From Welwitschia mirabilis (taxonomy: Eukaryota; Gnetophyta; Gnetopsida; Welwitschiales), in contig JBOZIK010000001.1 of assembly GCA_051453625.1 (NCBI GenBank), positions 252,583,391 to 252,647,390 on the forward strand: a stretch of 64,000 nt of DNA, in the 5' to 3' direction. Positions 24,195 through 35,064 of this stretch are shown in pieces. How positions within the stretch are numbered: the stretch's first letter is position 1; each line of letters begins with the position of its first letter. The position numbers were made by a program, and so were the translations under genes. A model generated the notes under the pieces. The model was not told where the DNA came from. It was given only the letters and a program-made list of their open reading frames with translations, and did not search any database.

Positions 24195-25268
24195 TGAAAT
24201 TCCTAGAGGGTATGTATAGGAATAATGATAAATTTTATATCTAAAAACTTATTCTTAAAGGAAATTAATCAGCTTTACAAATGAAAACTATATCTAAGAA
24301 AAATATAAAAATATAAAAAATAATTAGCCTAGAAGATTTATAGTGGTTTGGCAACATGCCTACTCCACTCTTCAAGGAGAAACAAGATGTTGTCTTCCTT
24401 GGTTTCCTTACCACACTTGAATTAATGATTTTGCTTTTCTTATCATCAACCTCTTATATAATAGCGATGATTTTCTAGGCTTATCATCAACCTCTTACAC
24501 TTAGAGTCTTTCAAATGATCAGACTCAATCATAAGAAGGAAAGAAATCACCAAATATTGGTTTGAGTTCACTTCATAGAACCATATACACATGTGTATTC
24601 TGATAAACTTAACAAAATAGATTTTACCCCTTTTAAAGAAAAGGGATAAATGGCTGTTAGAAGAAAATCCTAAATGATGATTTTAAGACATGATAATCTA
24701 ATATTATAATAAAATTCATATTTCCAATGTGATTAAATAGGACATCAAAAGAGAATAACCATTGAAAACCACCATGCGTTCATGTAAAGAAGACTATTTT
24801 TCCAATGGTTCAAAAGAAGGGCATCCATCTTTAAGAATGGAGACATCCTCATTTCTAGGAGGATGGACATTTACCCTCAAATTAGTATGAACATCCACAG
24901 CATTGGAAGTATGGGGATGTTTGCCATAGAAAAGAGTGAACGTTCGCACCTATCACAGATGCAAACTAAGAAAAAGCTAAATGGAGAGAGGACGTCTGGG
25001 CTATTTGAAATGAGGATGTCTACACATGAGAACTGTCGGTCATGTTTCTTACAAGGAGAGTGAATGTCTACCCTATTTGAGTGGGGATTTCCAATCCTGC
25101 AACCTATCACAAATACATTTCACCTACAAGTAGAGAGGATGTCCACCTTGTTTTGAGTGGGGACATCCACATGTAAAAGTTAGCTTCTTAACATAACTAT
25201 GATGAATGATGACCATATTATTGATTGATTCTTATGCCTGTTGGCATCATTAAAACCTTATACTTATA
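24195..25268 (-). repeat. 3' LTR of Copia 2
   Basis: 1074 bp. In the minus sense it begins TATAAG (TG to TA) after the purine tract and ends TTTCA. It has a TATA box, ATTATATAAGAGG, in minus sense at 24452-24464. The U3 half (24820-25175 on the plus strand) carries six units of about 75 bp with arms GGATGTCCAC / GTGGGGACATCC. The left 460 bp align with 30088-30650. Confidence 0.85.
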
Positions 25269-25284
25269 GTCTCCCCCTTTTAAA
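25269..25284 (-). other. Polypurine tract of Copia 2
   Basis: Minus strand ATTTAAAAGGGGGAGAC, directly before the 3' LTR. Confidence 0.85.
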
Positions 25285-25639
25285 TGATGACAAATTTACT
25301 TATCTAAAGATCCTATTCAAAATAACCTCCCCTTAAGTTTGATATCCTTTTTAAAATGATATGACTAATGTATCTCATACAGTCTTTGAATTACTCTTTC
25401 TTTTGACATTATTTATTTTGAAAGAAAATAAGTAATACACAAAAATACCCATGTAAAGCATGTAAACAAGGTAATAATAATAAACATACATAATGGAAAT
25501 AACAAATATTATATTAACCTTTAAGTAAAAGGAATGACTTACATATTTATCAGATTCGAGTACATAAGAGTAAGCTTGGACTCATGAACATACAAACACA
25601 ATAAACACAAAAACATAAAGACACAAGAGAAAAAATTAG

Positions 25640-26815
25640 AAGAATATGTAAGAAAGAAAGAAAGATGAAGATACATTTAGCTAGATTCCATCACATTTCC
25701 ACTACCACTACTGGTCTAAGAGCTGAATGCCACCTCCAAACNNNNNNNNNNNNNNNNNNNNNNNNNNNNNNNNNNNNNNNNNNNNNNNNNNNNNNNNNNN
25801 NNNNNNNNNNNNNNNNNNNNNNNNNNNNNNNNNNNNNNNNNAATGTCACCTTTAAACCAATCAATAAGAGCCTTCTTTATCTTAGACAACTGAGATGAAA
25901 TCTGTTTGAGACATTTATTTATTAAAAAGGTATCCCTCGAAAACTCACTAGGTCACATGTACTTGAATCACTTAGTAAGAGAAGAAGTTAGGGCTGGAGG
26001 AGTTGTACCTTTCATAATTTTCATCCAAATAAGAGAGGCCTCATCAAATGGCTTTGGCAGTTCTAGAATTTTATCTTTAACCTTTGGTATAGCTATCTAG
26101 TCATGACACATTTTTGTAATAAGACCTTTATATGACAATGTTGTTGAACTCATAGATGTATAGAAAGTCATGTTTTACAAAATCAATTGAGGTAAGTTAA
26201 GTTGAATTATTTGATCATAATAATACATAACATAAGCACATAGAAGAGATACTTCATCCATGTGGCCAAGCTCTGGAATGAGATTTCTAGAAATAATTCA
26301 AAAAAGTAGCTTTTATATTACCTTTAAAAATCAGATGCGAATGATAGTTTAGAATTCCTCTTGTCTTTCACACCAAATCATTAAGTTCATTTCTAGAAAC
26401 TAAATTGTCTAAAACTAAAAGTAAAAAAACATGCACATATTCTACATAGTCTAATGAAAAAATAGTAGCATCAGAAATCATTTCAAGATCAATCATAATT
26501 TCAATACCATACATATTTAAAATAAACTAATTTTGCTCATGTTAATAGGAACCATTATAGTCAAACATATGAATCAAATTCATCAAAGCATGAGTATGAG
26601 GGTTTAGAATATAAGTGCAACCTAACTCTTTCAACCTAAGAAAAAGATTGAAATAATTATTAAAAGTGTCATACAAAATAACCCTCTATGCAACAAGAAG
26701 CTTATTATTAAAGCTTTGACCTCATATGACTTTGCCCTAGAAGTTACAAAACCAGGCTCTGCTTCCTTATCTTTACCTCTATCTTTTCTTGAAACTAGAA
26801 TCTTCTACCTTGGCA
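25640..26815 (-). pseudogene. Copia 2 third ORF ('putative plant transposon protein' type)
   Basis: Begins MPR*KILVSRKDRGKDKE at 26815, a basic N-terminus. Then NNKLLVA, LKELGCTYILNPHTHALMNL and IHMFDYNGSY (around 26650-26560) correspond to the part where the family has 'PVYP.LVREFY.N'. SRNLIPELGHMDEVSLLCAY (about 26280) and LNLPQLIL*NM, then LSYKGLITKMC, match the diagnostic 'L.PR.GH.DEVS..DA' and 'LPYG.LITKIF' pattern better than in the other two copies. IPKVKDKILELPKPFDEAS and QISSQLSKIKKALIDWFK form the C-terminal tail, which runs into a gap at 25742-25841. It is broken by stops and frameshifts. Same role and same uncertainty as in Copia 1. Confidence 0.65.
25742..25841. other. Assembly gap (100 N)
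   Basis: Short similar flanks (AATGCCACCTCCAAAC on the left, AATGTCACCTTTAAAC on the right) hint at redundant contig ends or a small tandem repeat. Confidence 0.95.
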
Positions 26816-26829
26816 TGGTGAAAATGAAG

Positions 26830-27310
26830 AAGAAAATGGAAAGAAATAAACTATTAAAGAAGGAAAAGACCAAGAAAACAAAATAAAAGAGGAATACTTA
26901 CTTCTAAATACTAGAGCACTAGAAAATGGCAAGATGACATAAAAAAAAGGGACAAATGAATTTACAAAGGTGAATAACCTAGGAGGTTTTTAGTGAAATA
27001 AAATGTGAATTTTCATCTACTAAATACATTGACATATGGCCTTTTAAGAGGTGGACGTCTGGCCTCCACTTGGCCTAAGACTTACTCTTATAAGAGCAAA
27101 CCTCTAGCCTTCTAAGGTTTTGAATGTCTAAATTTCATAAGTGGTAAGGAGGTTCGATCATAAGTTGGAAAATGACAGGTCTAAACAAAAACCAAAAAAA
27201 ACTAAAAATGACACTAAAAAGGGGAAAAACAATGCTATTAATTCATAAAATTAAAAACTTAATAATATGTATAAATTTTGGTATTAAAGTTAAGTAAAAT
27301 ATCATACTTC
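26830..27310 (-). promoter_or_regulatory. Pol-to-ORF3 spacer of Copia 2 with U3-like motifs
   Basis: Between the end of RNase H and the third ORF. At 27040-27075 the plus strand reads GAGGTGGACGTCTGG followed by CTCCACTTGG, the same arms as the LTR U3 units; another degraded unit lies at 27085-27140. A TATA-like, self-complementary CTCTTATAAGAG is at 27091-27102. This suggests an internal promoter for the third ORF, which I infer only from sequence. Confidence 0.3.
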
Positions 27311-27640
27311 AGTTAAGCATGTTCCTATGCCCGTCTCAATTTTTAACAGTTTAAGTTTTATTTCTAAGAGAGACTTAGTAATCAAGTTGGCAAACTATTT
27401 ATCTAATTCATCCTTGCTGATTTTTTTTAATGTGGACATGGGAGTGTAAATCTTTATTACTTGATTAAGTTTGTACAACTTTAGAAGCTCATTAAAATGC
27501 TTAGATTGGCTATTAAAAAAGCCATTCTTGAGCTACTTATACTTCAAGGCTAAGAAAAAATTAATCTCTCCAAGTGTTCTTATTTTAAATTCTCTATGAA
27601 TAATCTTAGAAAATTCAAGTGTTAGTTTTTTCATTGATAG
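27310..27640 (-). pseudogene. pol: Copia 2 RT C-terminus fused to RNase H end
   Basis: Reads EFSKIIHREFKIRTLGEINF and FLALKYK*LKNGFF, the segment after the YVDD site in copia RT, then KLNQVIKIYTPMST and KDELDK*FANLITKSLLEIK, the last being the end of RNase H ('QLADIFTKPL'). The YVDD motif and nearly all of RNase H are gone. The stop in DK*FANL fits a deaminated Gln codon. The join to the integrase remnant is at about 27625-27640. Confidence 0.8.
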
Positions 27641-28475
27641 CCTCAAAATTTCTATGATCATACCTATATTTCTTAATGATGAGACTCTTTCCATTTTGAA
27701 TCGTTCTATATAGATAACAAATCTTATCAAAAGCATCAAGTTTAAAAATCAAATATTTAATCCATGTATAGCAAATAAAATCCTCAATTATCATCATAAA
27801 ATATCTTTTACCACTTAGACTTTGAACTTTTTTAGACCCTATTAAACCTAAGTGCAATAAATCTCGAGGCCTTTTTNNNNNNNNNNTTGAGGATATATTA
27901 GGCTTATATTTAAAAGAATATTTCATGATTTTGCCTCTTAACAATGTTCACAAAAGTTAAAATTTGAAGAGCTAAGTTTAGATAAACCTCTAACCAACTT
28001 TTTTTGAGACATGATCCTCAATTTTGCAACATTTGAATGATCTATTCTTTTATATTAGAGATGTTCTTGACTCTCTTAAGTAAAATAACATAGCTCTTTA
28101 TCATTAGAATTACCTCCTATAGAATATAAGTTTCCTACATGATGGGCAATTAAAACATCCCTATTGCTAGAAACACTCTTCACCACACACTTATTTTTAT
28201 CAAAAATAACTATATTCCCTTTATCACACATTTGAGCAATACTTAACAAATTATGCTTAAGGCCATCAACATACAACATATCATCAATTTTTGAAAGATA
28301 TATTCACAAAGCATACCTTTTCTCTTAATGCTTGCTTTTTAATTGTCACTAAAGGAAACCTCTCCTCCATCATAGTTGACAAGTGTATAAAACCTTCTTC
28401 TACCACCTATCATATGTATTGAACATCCACTATCTAAGTACCATCTAGAATACTTATTTTTTTTAAGAGTAGTTT
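27615..28475 (-). pseudogene. pol: Copia 2 protease and integrase remnant
   Basis: The protease is clear at 28440-28395: RWYLDSGCSIHMIGG, with the catalytic DSG intact. The gag-pre-integrase part at 28279-28076 is open for 67 codons: DGLKHNLLSIAQMCDKGNIV, then DVLIAHHVGNLY. The integrase begins around 27960; DLLHLGLIGSKKVQSLSGKR and MMIIEDFICYTWIKYL (with the first catalytic Asp as EDF) are in frame, followed by KKYRYDHRNFEA, the second catalytic Asp region. A 10-N gap lies at 27877-27886. The rest of the core, with the catalytic Glu, is deleted. Confidence 0.85.
27877..27886. other. Assembly gap (10 N)
   Basis: Inside the integrase remnant of Copia 2; the frame is kept across it as drawn. 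Confidence 0.99.
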
Positions 28476-28599
28476 TAGTAAGCAATCCTTTAATAAATTC
28501 CTCTTTAATCCATCTTTGCTTAATGAGAGGCTGATTTCTTGTTGCTTTTAATTTTCACAAAAATCTGTCACTCATATAATGGGAAAAATTTTTCTTTCT

Positions 28600-30032
28600 G
28601 ATGGAACAATAAAATCTAACATGTACTAGGCCTCCATAATAGAAACATCAAATATGGAAAAGAATTTAAATTATTAAACTTTAAAGAATACATCTTATTA
28701 TTAGATTTTATCTTATTGAAGTGATATGAGGTAGTAGCATTAAGTTTTCTTGCATCCTCTAACTCCCTTGATAATAGAAAAATAGTTTTATTTGCACCTG
28801 TAAGACTTTCAGTAGCCTTATCCAACTCTTTATTGGCTAAGTTAAGTTTAGTTTGTAGAGACAATAATTCAGATCTTAAATCCCTAAGCTAACCTCACAA
28901 TGAAGATATAATTAATCATAAGCTTTTTAAATATTTTTAAAATTTTTAGATATTACCTCATTCTCATTAGAGATTGCATGTTCATCCTTGGTAGTTGATA
29001 TGAAGGCATACTCATTAGTGATGCCTAGCAATTTGTACTCATATTCATCATTTTGAGATGTCTCTGAGTCAGATTCTTCCTCATCATTCCAAGTAAATTT
29101 AAAGGCTTTTTTCCCTTTGATTTTATCTTTTTATGTACTGGCACATTCTGTTGCTATGAGTCTAAAGCCCTTTTACTTAAAGCATTACAGAGGTTTCTTA
29201 TTTTTACCAAAGTTCTTAAAATAATATTTCTTATCAATTTGATCCTCATTGGCATTAAATCTTATTCTATAAAATTTTTTTATTTTCTTATAAGTCTTCT
29301 AAAATTTCTGGCCAAAAGGACTAAATCCTGATCATCTTATTTATTTTTAAAACATTCTTTGCATTGACTTAAACATTTCAAGGCAATATTCTTTATTTTA
29401 GACTCCTCATTATCCATAATGGTAGCTTCATATGCAATTAATAATTCCTTGAGCTCTTCTAGACTCATGATATCTAGATTTTTATTCTCTTTAATCATAG
29501 TAATCTTAGGTCTGAAATGCTTAGGCAAGCTCCTCAATATTTTTCTCATAACTCTTTTTTTTTGGAATCTTTACTCCAAGTCCCCACATTATATTCACAA
29601 TGTTTNNNNNNNNNNCATCATGTATCCAGTAATAGATTCCTATTCTCGCATTCTAATATTTTTGAATTAAGTTATCAAGAATTCTAACTTGGAATTTTTC
29701 ACAATACTCATACTTTTATGAGCGATCTCAAGAGTATCCTAGATTTCCTTTTCAAAGGAATACTAAACTACTCAGTTGTACTCCTCTAGATTAAGGGCAT
29801 AAATGAGTGCATTTATTTCTTTTGCATTAAGGCTTACTTCCTTCTTCTATTCATTAGACCAACCTGTCAATGAAATAGTGGGTTTAAAATAATCACAAAC
29901 AATACTATCCCAGATATTTAGATCAAGATATTTCAAAAATATTATCATTTTAGTTTTCCAAAAAGAATAGTTTGATCCATTTAAATAAGTTGGCCTTAAA
30001 ATCAAATGACCTTCATCAGCAATAGGTCCCAT
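28600..30032 (-). pseudogene. gag: Copia 2 gag remnant
   Basis: ATG at 30032 opens 61 codons, with YLNGSNYSFWKTKMIIFLKY, the conserved UBN2/gag start, here with Trp intact. The C-terminal part of the domain is open at 29549-29337 (ILRSLPKHFRPKITMIKEN, then LEELKELLIAYE). A zinc knuckle at about 29192-29140 reads CFK*KGFRLIATEC: the second Cys is a stop and the His is Leu, so it cannot bind zinc. An acidic EEESDSETSQNDEYEYK stretch follows. A coiled-coil-like part lies at 28864-28616 (LANKELDKATESLTGANKT). The order is typical for copia gag of this lineage. A 10-N gap lies at 29606-29615. Confidence 0.85.
29606..29615. other. Assembly gap (10 N)
   Basis: Inside the gag remnant of Copia 2. Confidence 0.99.
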
Positions 30033-30073
30033 TTGATTACTTAGAGTGATGAAGCTCTATCAAGAGTAACCAA

Positions 30074-30086
30074 GCTACGATACCAA
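30074..30086 (-). other. Primer-binding site of Copia 2 (initiator Met tRNA)
   Basis: Minus strand TTGGTATCGTAGC, against TTGGTATCAGAGC. It lies one base inside the LTR end. Confidence 0.8.
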
Positions 30087-30087
30087 T

Positions 30088-30657
30088 TAAAATTCCTAAA
30101 GGAGATGAATATGAATAATGATAAATTTTAAATCCAAAAACTTATTATTAAATGAAATTAATTATCTTTGTAAATGAAAACTATATTTGAAAAAAATCAC
30201 AAAAGAGAAAAAAATAATTAGTCTACAAGACTTATAGTGATTTGATAACATAACTACTCCACTCTTCAAGGAGAGATAAGATGTTGTCCTCCTTAGTTTC
30301 CTTATCACTTTTGAACTGATGAGTTTCTAACTGATCATCAACTCCTTATATAATAGTAATAATTTTCCAAGCTTATCATTATTCTCTTATACTAGAAGTC
30401 TTTTAAAGGCTCAAACTTAACCACAAGAAAACAATAAGAAATCAAGTTGTTCCTCAATCATAGATGCAACAAAGTAGGATCTAATTCAAATAATTACACA
30501 AGATAGAATCACTGATTACAAATCAATAACCAAAGATTGGTTTTATTTCACTTCATAGAACCATATATGAATGTGTATTCTAATAATCATAACAAAGCAT
30601 GTTTATCCCTTTTAAGGAGAAGGGAAAAATAGTTGTTGAAGAGAAACCCTGGGATAC
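30088..30657 (-). repeat. Truncated 5' LTR of Copia 2
   Basis: The R/U5 side and TATA region align with 24195-24670 (shared 'actccactcttcaaggaga' and 'cctcttatataatag'-type sequence). Similarity stops near 30650, so the U3 motif array is missing. The TATA box ATTATATAAGGAG is at about 30339-30351 in minus sense. Confidence 0.8.
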
Positions 30658-30979
30658 AATATATATAAAGGAGCCTTTTATAAAGAAGAAGAAAAAGTGG
30701 AAATATATGTAAAATATTAAGATTAGATGAAAACCCTAAGAGATATTATAAATATTCCATAGCAAAAGAGTGGAAGGATCTTTTTTGGAGAATAACATAA
30801 GCTAATTCTATTGCAATACCATCAAGTAAACAAACTAGTAGTAAAGAAGAAAAAGAAGTAGCAATAATTCTAATTATAAAGGATGTATTCTTACCTAATC
30901 ATTTAGGAATGAAGGAATTTTGTAAAATAAAATAAGACCCTATTATTTAAAATAAAAAGGGATTAGACTAGACTATAAT
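30658..30979. other. AT-rich DNA, nothing recognised
   Basis: No frame or repeat identified. It abuts the truncated LTR. Confidence 0.4.
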
Positions 30980-31606
30980 GTTATTAGATTCTTTCTCTTC
31001 CTCCTTCCTTCTAGGATGTACTTTTCGATATTAAATAGAAAGTAAAGTATAAAGGATGAAGTAACTTGGTAAAGTTATATTATTTATCTTTATTTCTTCT
31101 TTTGTATATACTTGTAATAAGCCAAGAAAAAAAGGAAAAGCTAAAGTTTTATATAATAATACCAAGGATGAATTAGAACTAGAGTTTTTATTACAATATT
31201 AAAGAGAAATCTTACATAATATTAGATGATTTTTCTTCATCCCTTATTCTATAATATAATTTTCAATTAGATATAATGCACTAAAAGATATATTATAATC
31301 TAATCATTAAAGAGAAAGTTAATGCAAAGTTACAATCTTAGAGAGAACATCAATAAAAGGTTGCAATATTATATGCTTTCCCTTCATTCATTCTTCTATG
31401 GTGTCCTTTTTAATCAGATCTAATGTAATTAAATATTATTTCTTTTTAAGTAAAATACTATTACCTTTTTTAATGTTAAATAGCCATATTATTCTTTAGT
31501 ACTTCTACTATAATTTTTTCTATTTTTATATGTGATTTATTGCTCATTTAAAGAAAAAATTTTATGATATCTTCATCAAATTATATTACTTGCATTGATG
31601 ACACGT
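30980..31606. repeat. Repeat R2 with three degenerate sub-units
   Basis: Three diverged units start near 30985, 31220 and 31372. Each runs CTTCATyCyTTyTTCTA, then TTTTCrATTAGAT, then AATGyAATwAAAkAT. The right 220 bp (31385-31606) match 55360-55578. Could be part of an LTR or other transposon; no coding content seen. Confidence 0.5.
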
Positions 31607-32804
31607 GATTAATAGCTGAGATGTATACTTCAAATAAACATAATATATATTTATATTACCTACTAAATAAGGATTTGATATTTTTCTTAAATGATCTTCT
31701 CTTCAAAAGCTATGTTGACTTTGATCATAATCAACATAAACTTTGCTAAAAATTCAAATCTAACCATTAATAAAAATTTAACACATCACTCGTAGCCAAA
31801 ACATTTCTCAATTATATACTTTTGAAATAAATAAAAAGCTTGATTGAAAGTGACGCATTGAATTTTTAGTTAATAATCACATTTGACTTTTGATTAAAGC
31901 TAAAAAGAATATCATTTAAGTACATGCTCATAAATCCATCAAATAGGTAGTATAAATAGTTATTTTACAAAATTTTCAATCTCTAAAAGCATAATTCTAT
32001 AATTTATCCCCAAGTTCTATAACTTTAAATGCCTTCCTGACTTGATTCCAATAAGTATAACTTTAAATTCACATGACAAACTATGATATTTTAGAATAAA
32101 AAAGAGAGAGATAAATAAAATTATATTTTTTTGAGAGCTAACATGATTGAACATTAAATTCTAAAGAAAATTTTATCTTCTTCAACCAACTATATAAATT
32201 AATATTTTAAATATTTATTTGTAAACACAAAGCATATTAAGTCTTTTTAGATTCATACACAAAGGACACTACTAAAACCAACATGTCATATGCATAACTA
32301 TCTCCTAATAATAAATAAAATTTAACATTTAATAGAAAGTATAAAAAATTAATGACTTTCTTTTAGACGTGAGCACTTTTATGTACTTCCAATAAGTTAA
32401 ACTAGAAAATTCTATACCAAATAATGAGAAATTTGGCTTCCATCATGAAAAATATTATGAATAATTTTATGTTTTAATTATTTTTAATCTCTTATGTAAA
32501 ATATTCTCATTTTCTTATTATCTTTTCTTATTTTTGTATGTGTTAATTACATCTTTGCATAGTGAAGTTACTAAGTTTTAGGGAGGAAAACTACCAAAGA
32601 GTTGTAAATATGGACATATTAATGATTAAGTTTAGATAATAAAGGGTTATGTGGCATAGGTTAAATCATTTAAATATGATAAAGATGCATAAAAGTTAAA
32701 TTTTTATCACTTTCTTTCTAGCTTCATCTAAGATTTTAAAACAATAAACATTATAATGATTAAACTATTTCTAATAAAAATAATTAATTATATCAAAACT
32801 ATTT

Positions 32805-32805
<1 letters not shown>
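31607..32805. other. AT-rich DNA, nothing recognised
   Basis: No coding frame above background; no clear repeat. Confidence 0.4.
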
Positions 32806-32859
<54 letters not shown>

Positions 32860-32981
32860 TGTGTGTGTGTGTGTGTGTGTGNNNNNNNNNNNNNNNNNNN
32901 NNNNNNNNNNNNNNNNNNNNNNNNNNNNNNNNNNNNNNNNNNNNNNNNNNNNNNNNNNNNNNNNNNNNNNNNNNNNNNNNN

Positions 32982-33024
<43 letters not shown>

Positions 33025-33043
33025 TGTGTGTGTTTGTGTGTGT
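32806..33043 (+). repeat. Compound (GA)n(GT)n microsatellite with gap
   Basis: About 25 GA units run into 12 GT units, a 100-N gap (32882-32981), and then about 30 further GT units with a few interruptions (GTAT, GTTT). Long frames across it are artefacts of the dinucleotide. Confidence 0.95.
32882..32981. other. Assembly gap (100 N)
   Basis: Inside the GT tract; true size unknown. Confidence 0.99.
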
Positions 33044-34439
33044 AACAAATTCTTTAATAGTTTATGGAAATATTACTAATAGTGAATTGAGATGAAACTA
33101 TGATGTTTTAAAGATTATAAATAAGGCATATTTTAGCTATAATTAAAAGAGAAAAAGGAAGTGATATAAATCATGTATTTAGTGCATTTTTATTATTTTA
33201 TTTCTAAAGAATAATTTTTCTAATGTGAAGAAGATTTATGATTTAGTAGAGTTGAATAATTTTATGACATAAGCTATTACATTTCTATAGGTTATAATGA
33301 AATTGCTATAATTGTTAAGAATAATAACTAGGAAGAACTTCTATAGAAAGATTAGGTAAATACCTCTTCTTATAACTTATTTGAAAATAGATGATACTTA
33401 TAAATTTAGATGGATAGAAAAATTGCTTTTAAAATAGCTAGGAAATTGGGGAAAAAATGGCAAGATAATTAATGGATAAAATAAAGAAAATAAATAATTA
33501 ACTCTAACATATAAATATGCCTCAAATTCTAATCATTATGTAAATGAAAATATGAAATAAAGGATAAAGAGACTAGCTTGATAAATTTCAAATAAATTCA
33601 TTCATCATAATACCTCAACATTATTTCTCTTTGTCAAACTAGTTAGAGCATCTATATAATTTAAAACAATTGTATATGTAAAAGGATACTATGGTATGGA
33701 AATTATTTAAGGCATATTTTACATGTGCATGTAGAGTCATTTTTTTTTTTTTAAATCATAAGACTGTATATGCTAGATTCATAAGGACTAGTACTAAGTA
33801 ATTAATTCTAAGTAATAAAAGAAAATGGAAAGTGTAAAATCAAACTTTTTGATAAATGACGATCAAGAGATTAATTAATCTATTCACATATGTATCTATA
33901 GAAAAAGTCAAATTTAATGAAAATATTACCATAATTTCTAGCAACATTGCAATAAGATCTCACACAAGTATCCTAAAAATTTCTCAAATCTCTCACTATT
34001 GAAAGTTTCTTCTTCTTATCCAATATAAATGTTGCATTTTATTGTAGTATGTATTCAACTAAAAGAAAGATAAATCAAATCAAAAATTTATCATGAAAAT
34101 GTCAAAGAGAATTATATTTAAAAAAATAAAAGAAGATAATTAAAAATAATATAATAAATATATTCATAATTAATTGATATGTTTAAGTAATGATACTTAT
34201 TATTATTCCCTAACTTATAAGTTTAAAAATTTAATCTTAAAAAACATCTATCATATGTATTTAAGAATTGTAACTATAAATATCATTTTTTTATATACTG
34301 TAATCATAAACATAATAAATATTATAAGTTTTATATTTTATCATAACAAAATCAGACATTGTATTCAGTATTCTTTAATTGAATAAATAATGACATATGG
34401 GAATATTCTTCTTTTGGAAGTTATGACTTTATTTCTGGT
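33044..34439. other. AT-rich DNA, nothing recognised
   Basis: A poly-T run lies near 33740. A 70-codon frame at 34174-34386 is Ile/Tyr-rich and shows no motif. Confidence 0.4.
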
Positions 34440-34572
34440 ATTACTATAAGAAAAAGGTTTTATTCCTTTTTTTAATTAAGATACTTTTTCTCCTCCCAAA
34501 AAATCAAACTCACAACCACAAAGTTATAGGATTTCTACTCTACCATTAGGGTATCTCCAAGAAACCTATCCT
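34440..34572 (-). mobile_element. Likely tRNA-derived SINE remnant
   Basis: On the minus strand, CCCTAATGGTAGAGTAG gives a pol III A box and GGTTGTGAGTTTGATT a B box (one C-to-T from GAGTTCGATT), about 35 nt apart, followed by TTGGGAGGAG. This arrangement is the usual head of plant tRNA-derived SINEs. The tail after 34490 is A-rich. It cannot fold into a full tRNA by eye, so a functional tRNA gene is unlikely. Ends are approximate. Confidence 0.5.
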
Positions 34573-35064
34573 TTTAATCTTTTTAGACCATGTGTTCCAT
34601 TAACTAAACTATTAAAATTTAATCTTAATTATCTTAATGGCTTCTTATCTTAATCTAGACTACTTTAAATGTTCATTATGAATAAAAATTTATAATATTA
34701 GACTTAACTTACTTTTATTAATACTTTCTTATGCATATTTATTTGGTTATCTCTCAAGTTAAGATTTTATTATATTGAATTTTATCACATTTTATTAACT
34801 TGTATTACCTTATATACCTTTTTATCAAATTACAAATTAGTATCTTTTTTTAATTTAGGAGGAAGAAAAATTTAGGTTTCATTCCCAATTCATGCTTTTT
34901 TAGTAAATTAAAAATTATTAGCTCAACTAATTTAAGTAATTAAACTTCTAAAGGAATCCCACTATTAATACACATTTTTTATTAAATTATAATATTACCT
35001 CAACTAATTTAAGTAATTAAAATTCTAGAGAAAGGAAAGTTTTAGTTTACATTACCAATACATC
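34573..35064. other. AT-rich DNA with an imperfect 74-bp-spaced repeat
   Basis: CTCAACTAATTTAAGTAATT occurs at about 34921 and again at about 34996, in a longer imperfect duplication just before the gypsy A LTR. No coding content. Confidence 0.5.

Larger units (their letters stand above)
24195..30657 (-). mobile_element. Copia 2: internally deleted copia element
   Basis: On the minus strand in order: truncated 5' LTR (30088-30657), Met-tRNA PBS, gag, protease, integrase, a short RT piece, the last RNase H residues, a third ORF, polypurine tract and 3' LTR (24195-25268). Two deletions are visible: from the integrase core straight into the C-terminal part of RT near 27630, and from the TPMS motif of RT to the end of RNase H near 27420. 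The U3 part of the 5' LTR is missing, so no target duplication can be tested. Confidence 0.85.

Noticed and set aside
24863-25110. Overlapping frames of 66 and 77 codons on both strands
   Set aside because: They lie in the U3 repeat units of the Copia 2 LTR and their codons follow the repeat.
32756-33095. Four long frames encoding ER, VC or TH repeats
   Set aside because: Products of the GA/GT microsatellite and its gap, not genes. The same holds for the frames at 5196-5468.
34501-34560. A functional tRNA gene on the minus strand
   Set aside because: A and B boxes are present but the cloverleaf stems cannot be formed by eye and the sequence continues into an A-rich tail, so a SINE fits better.
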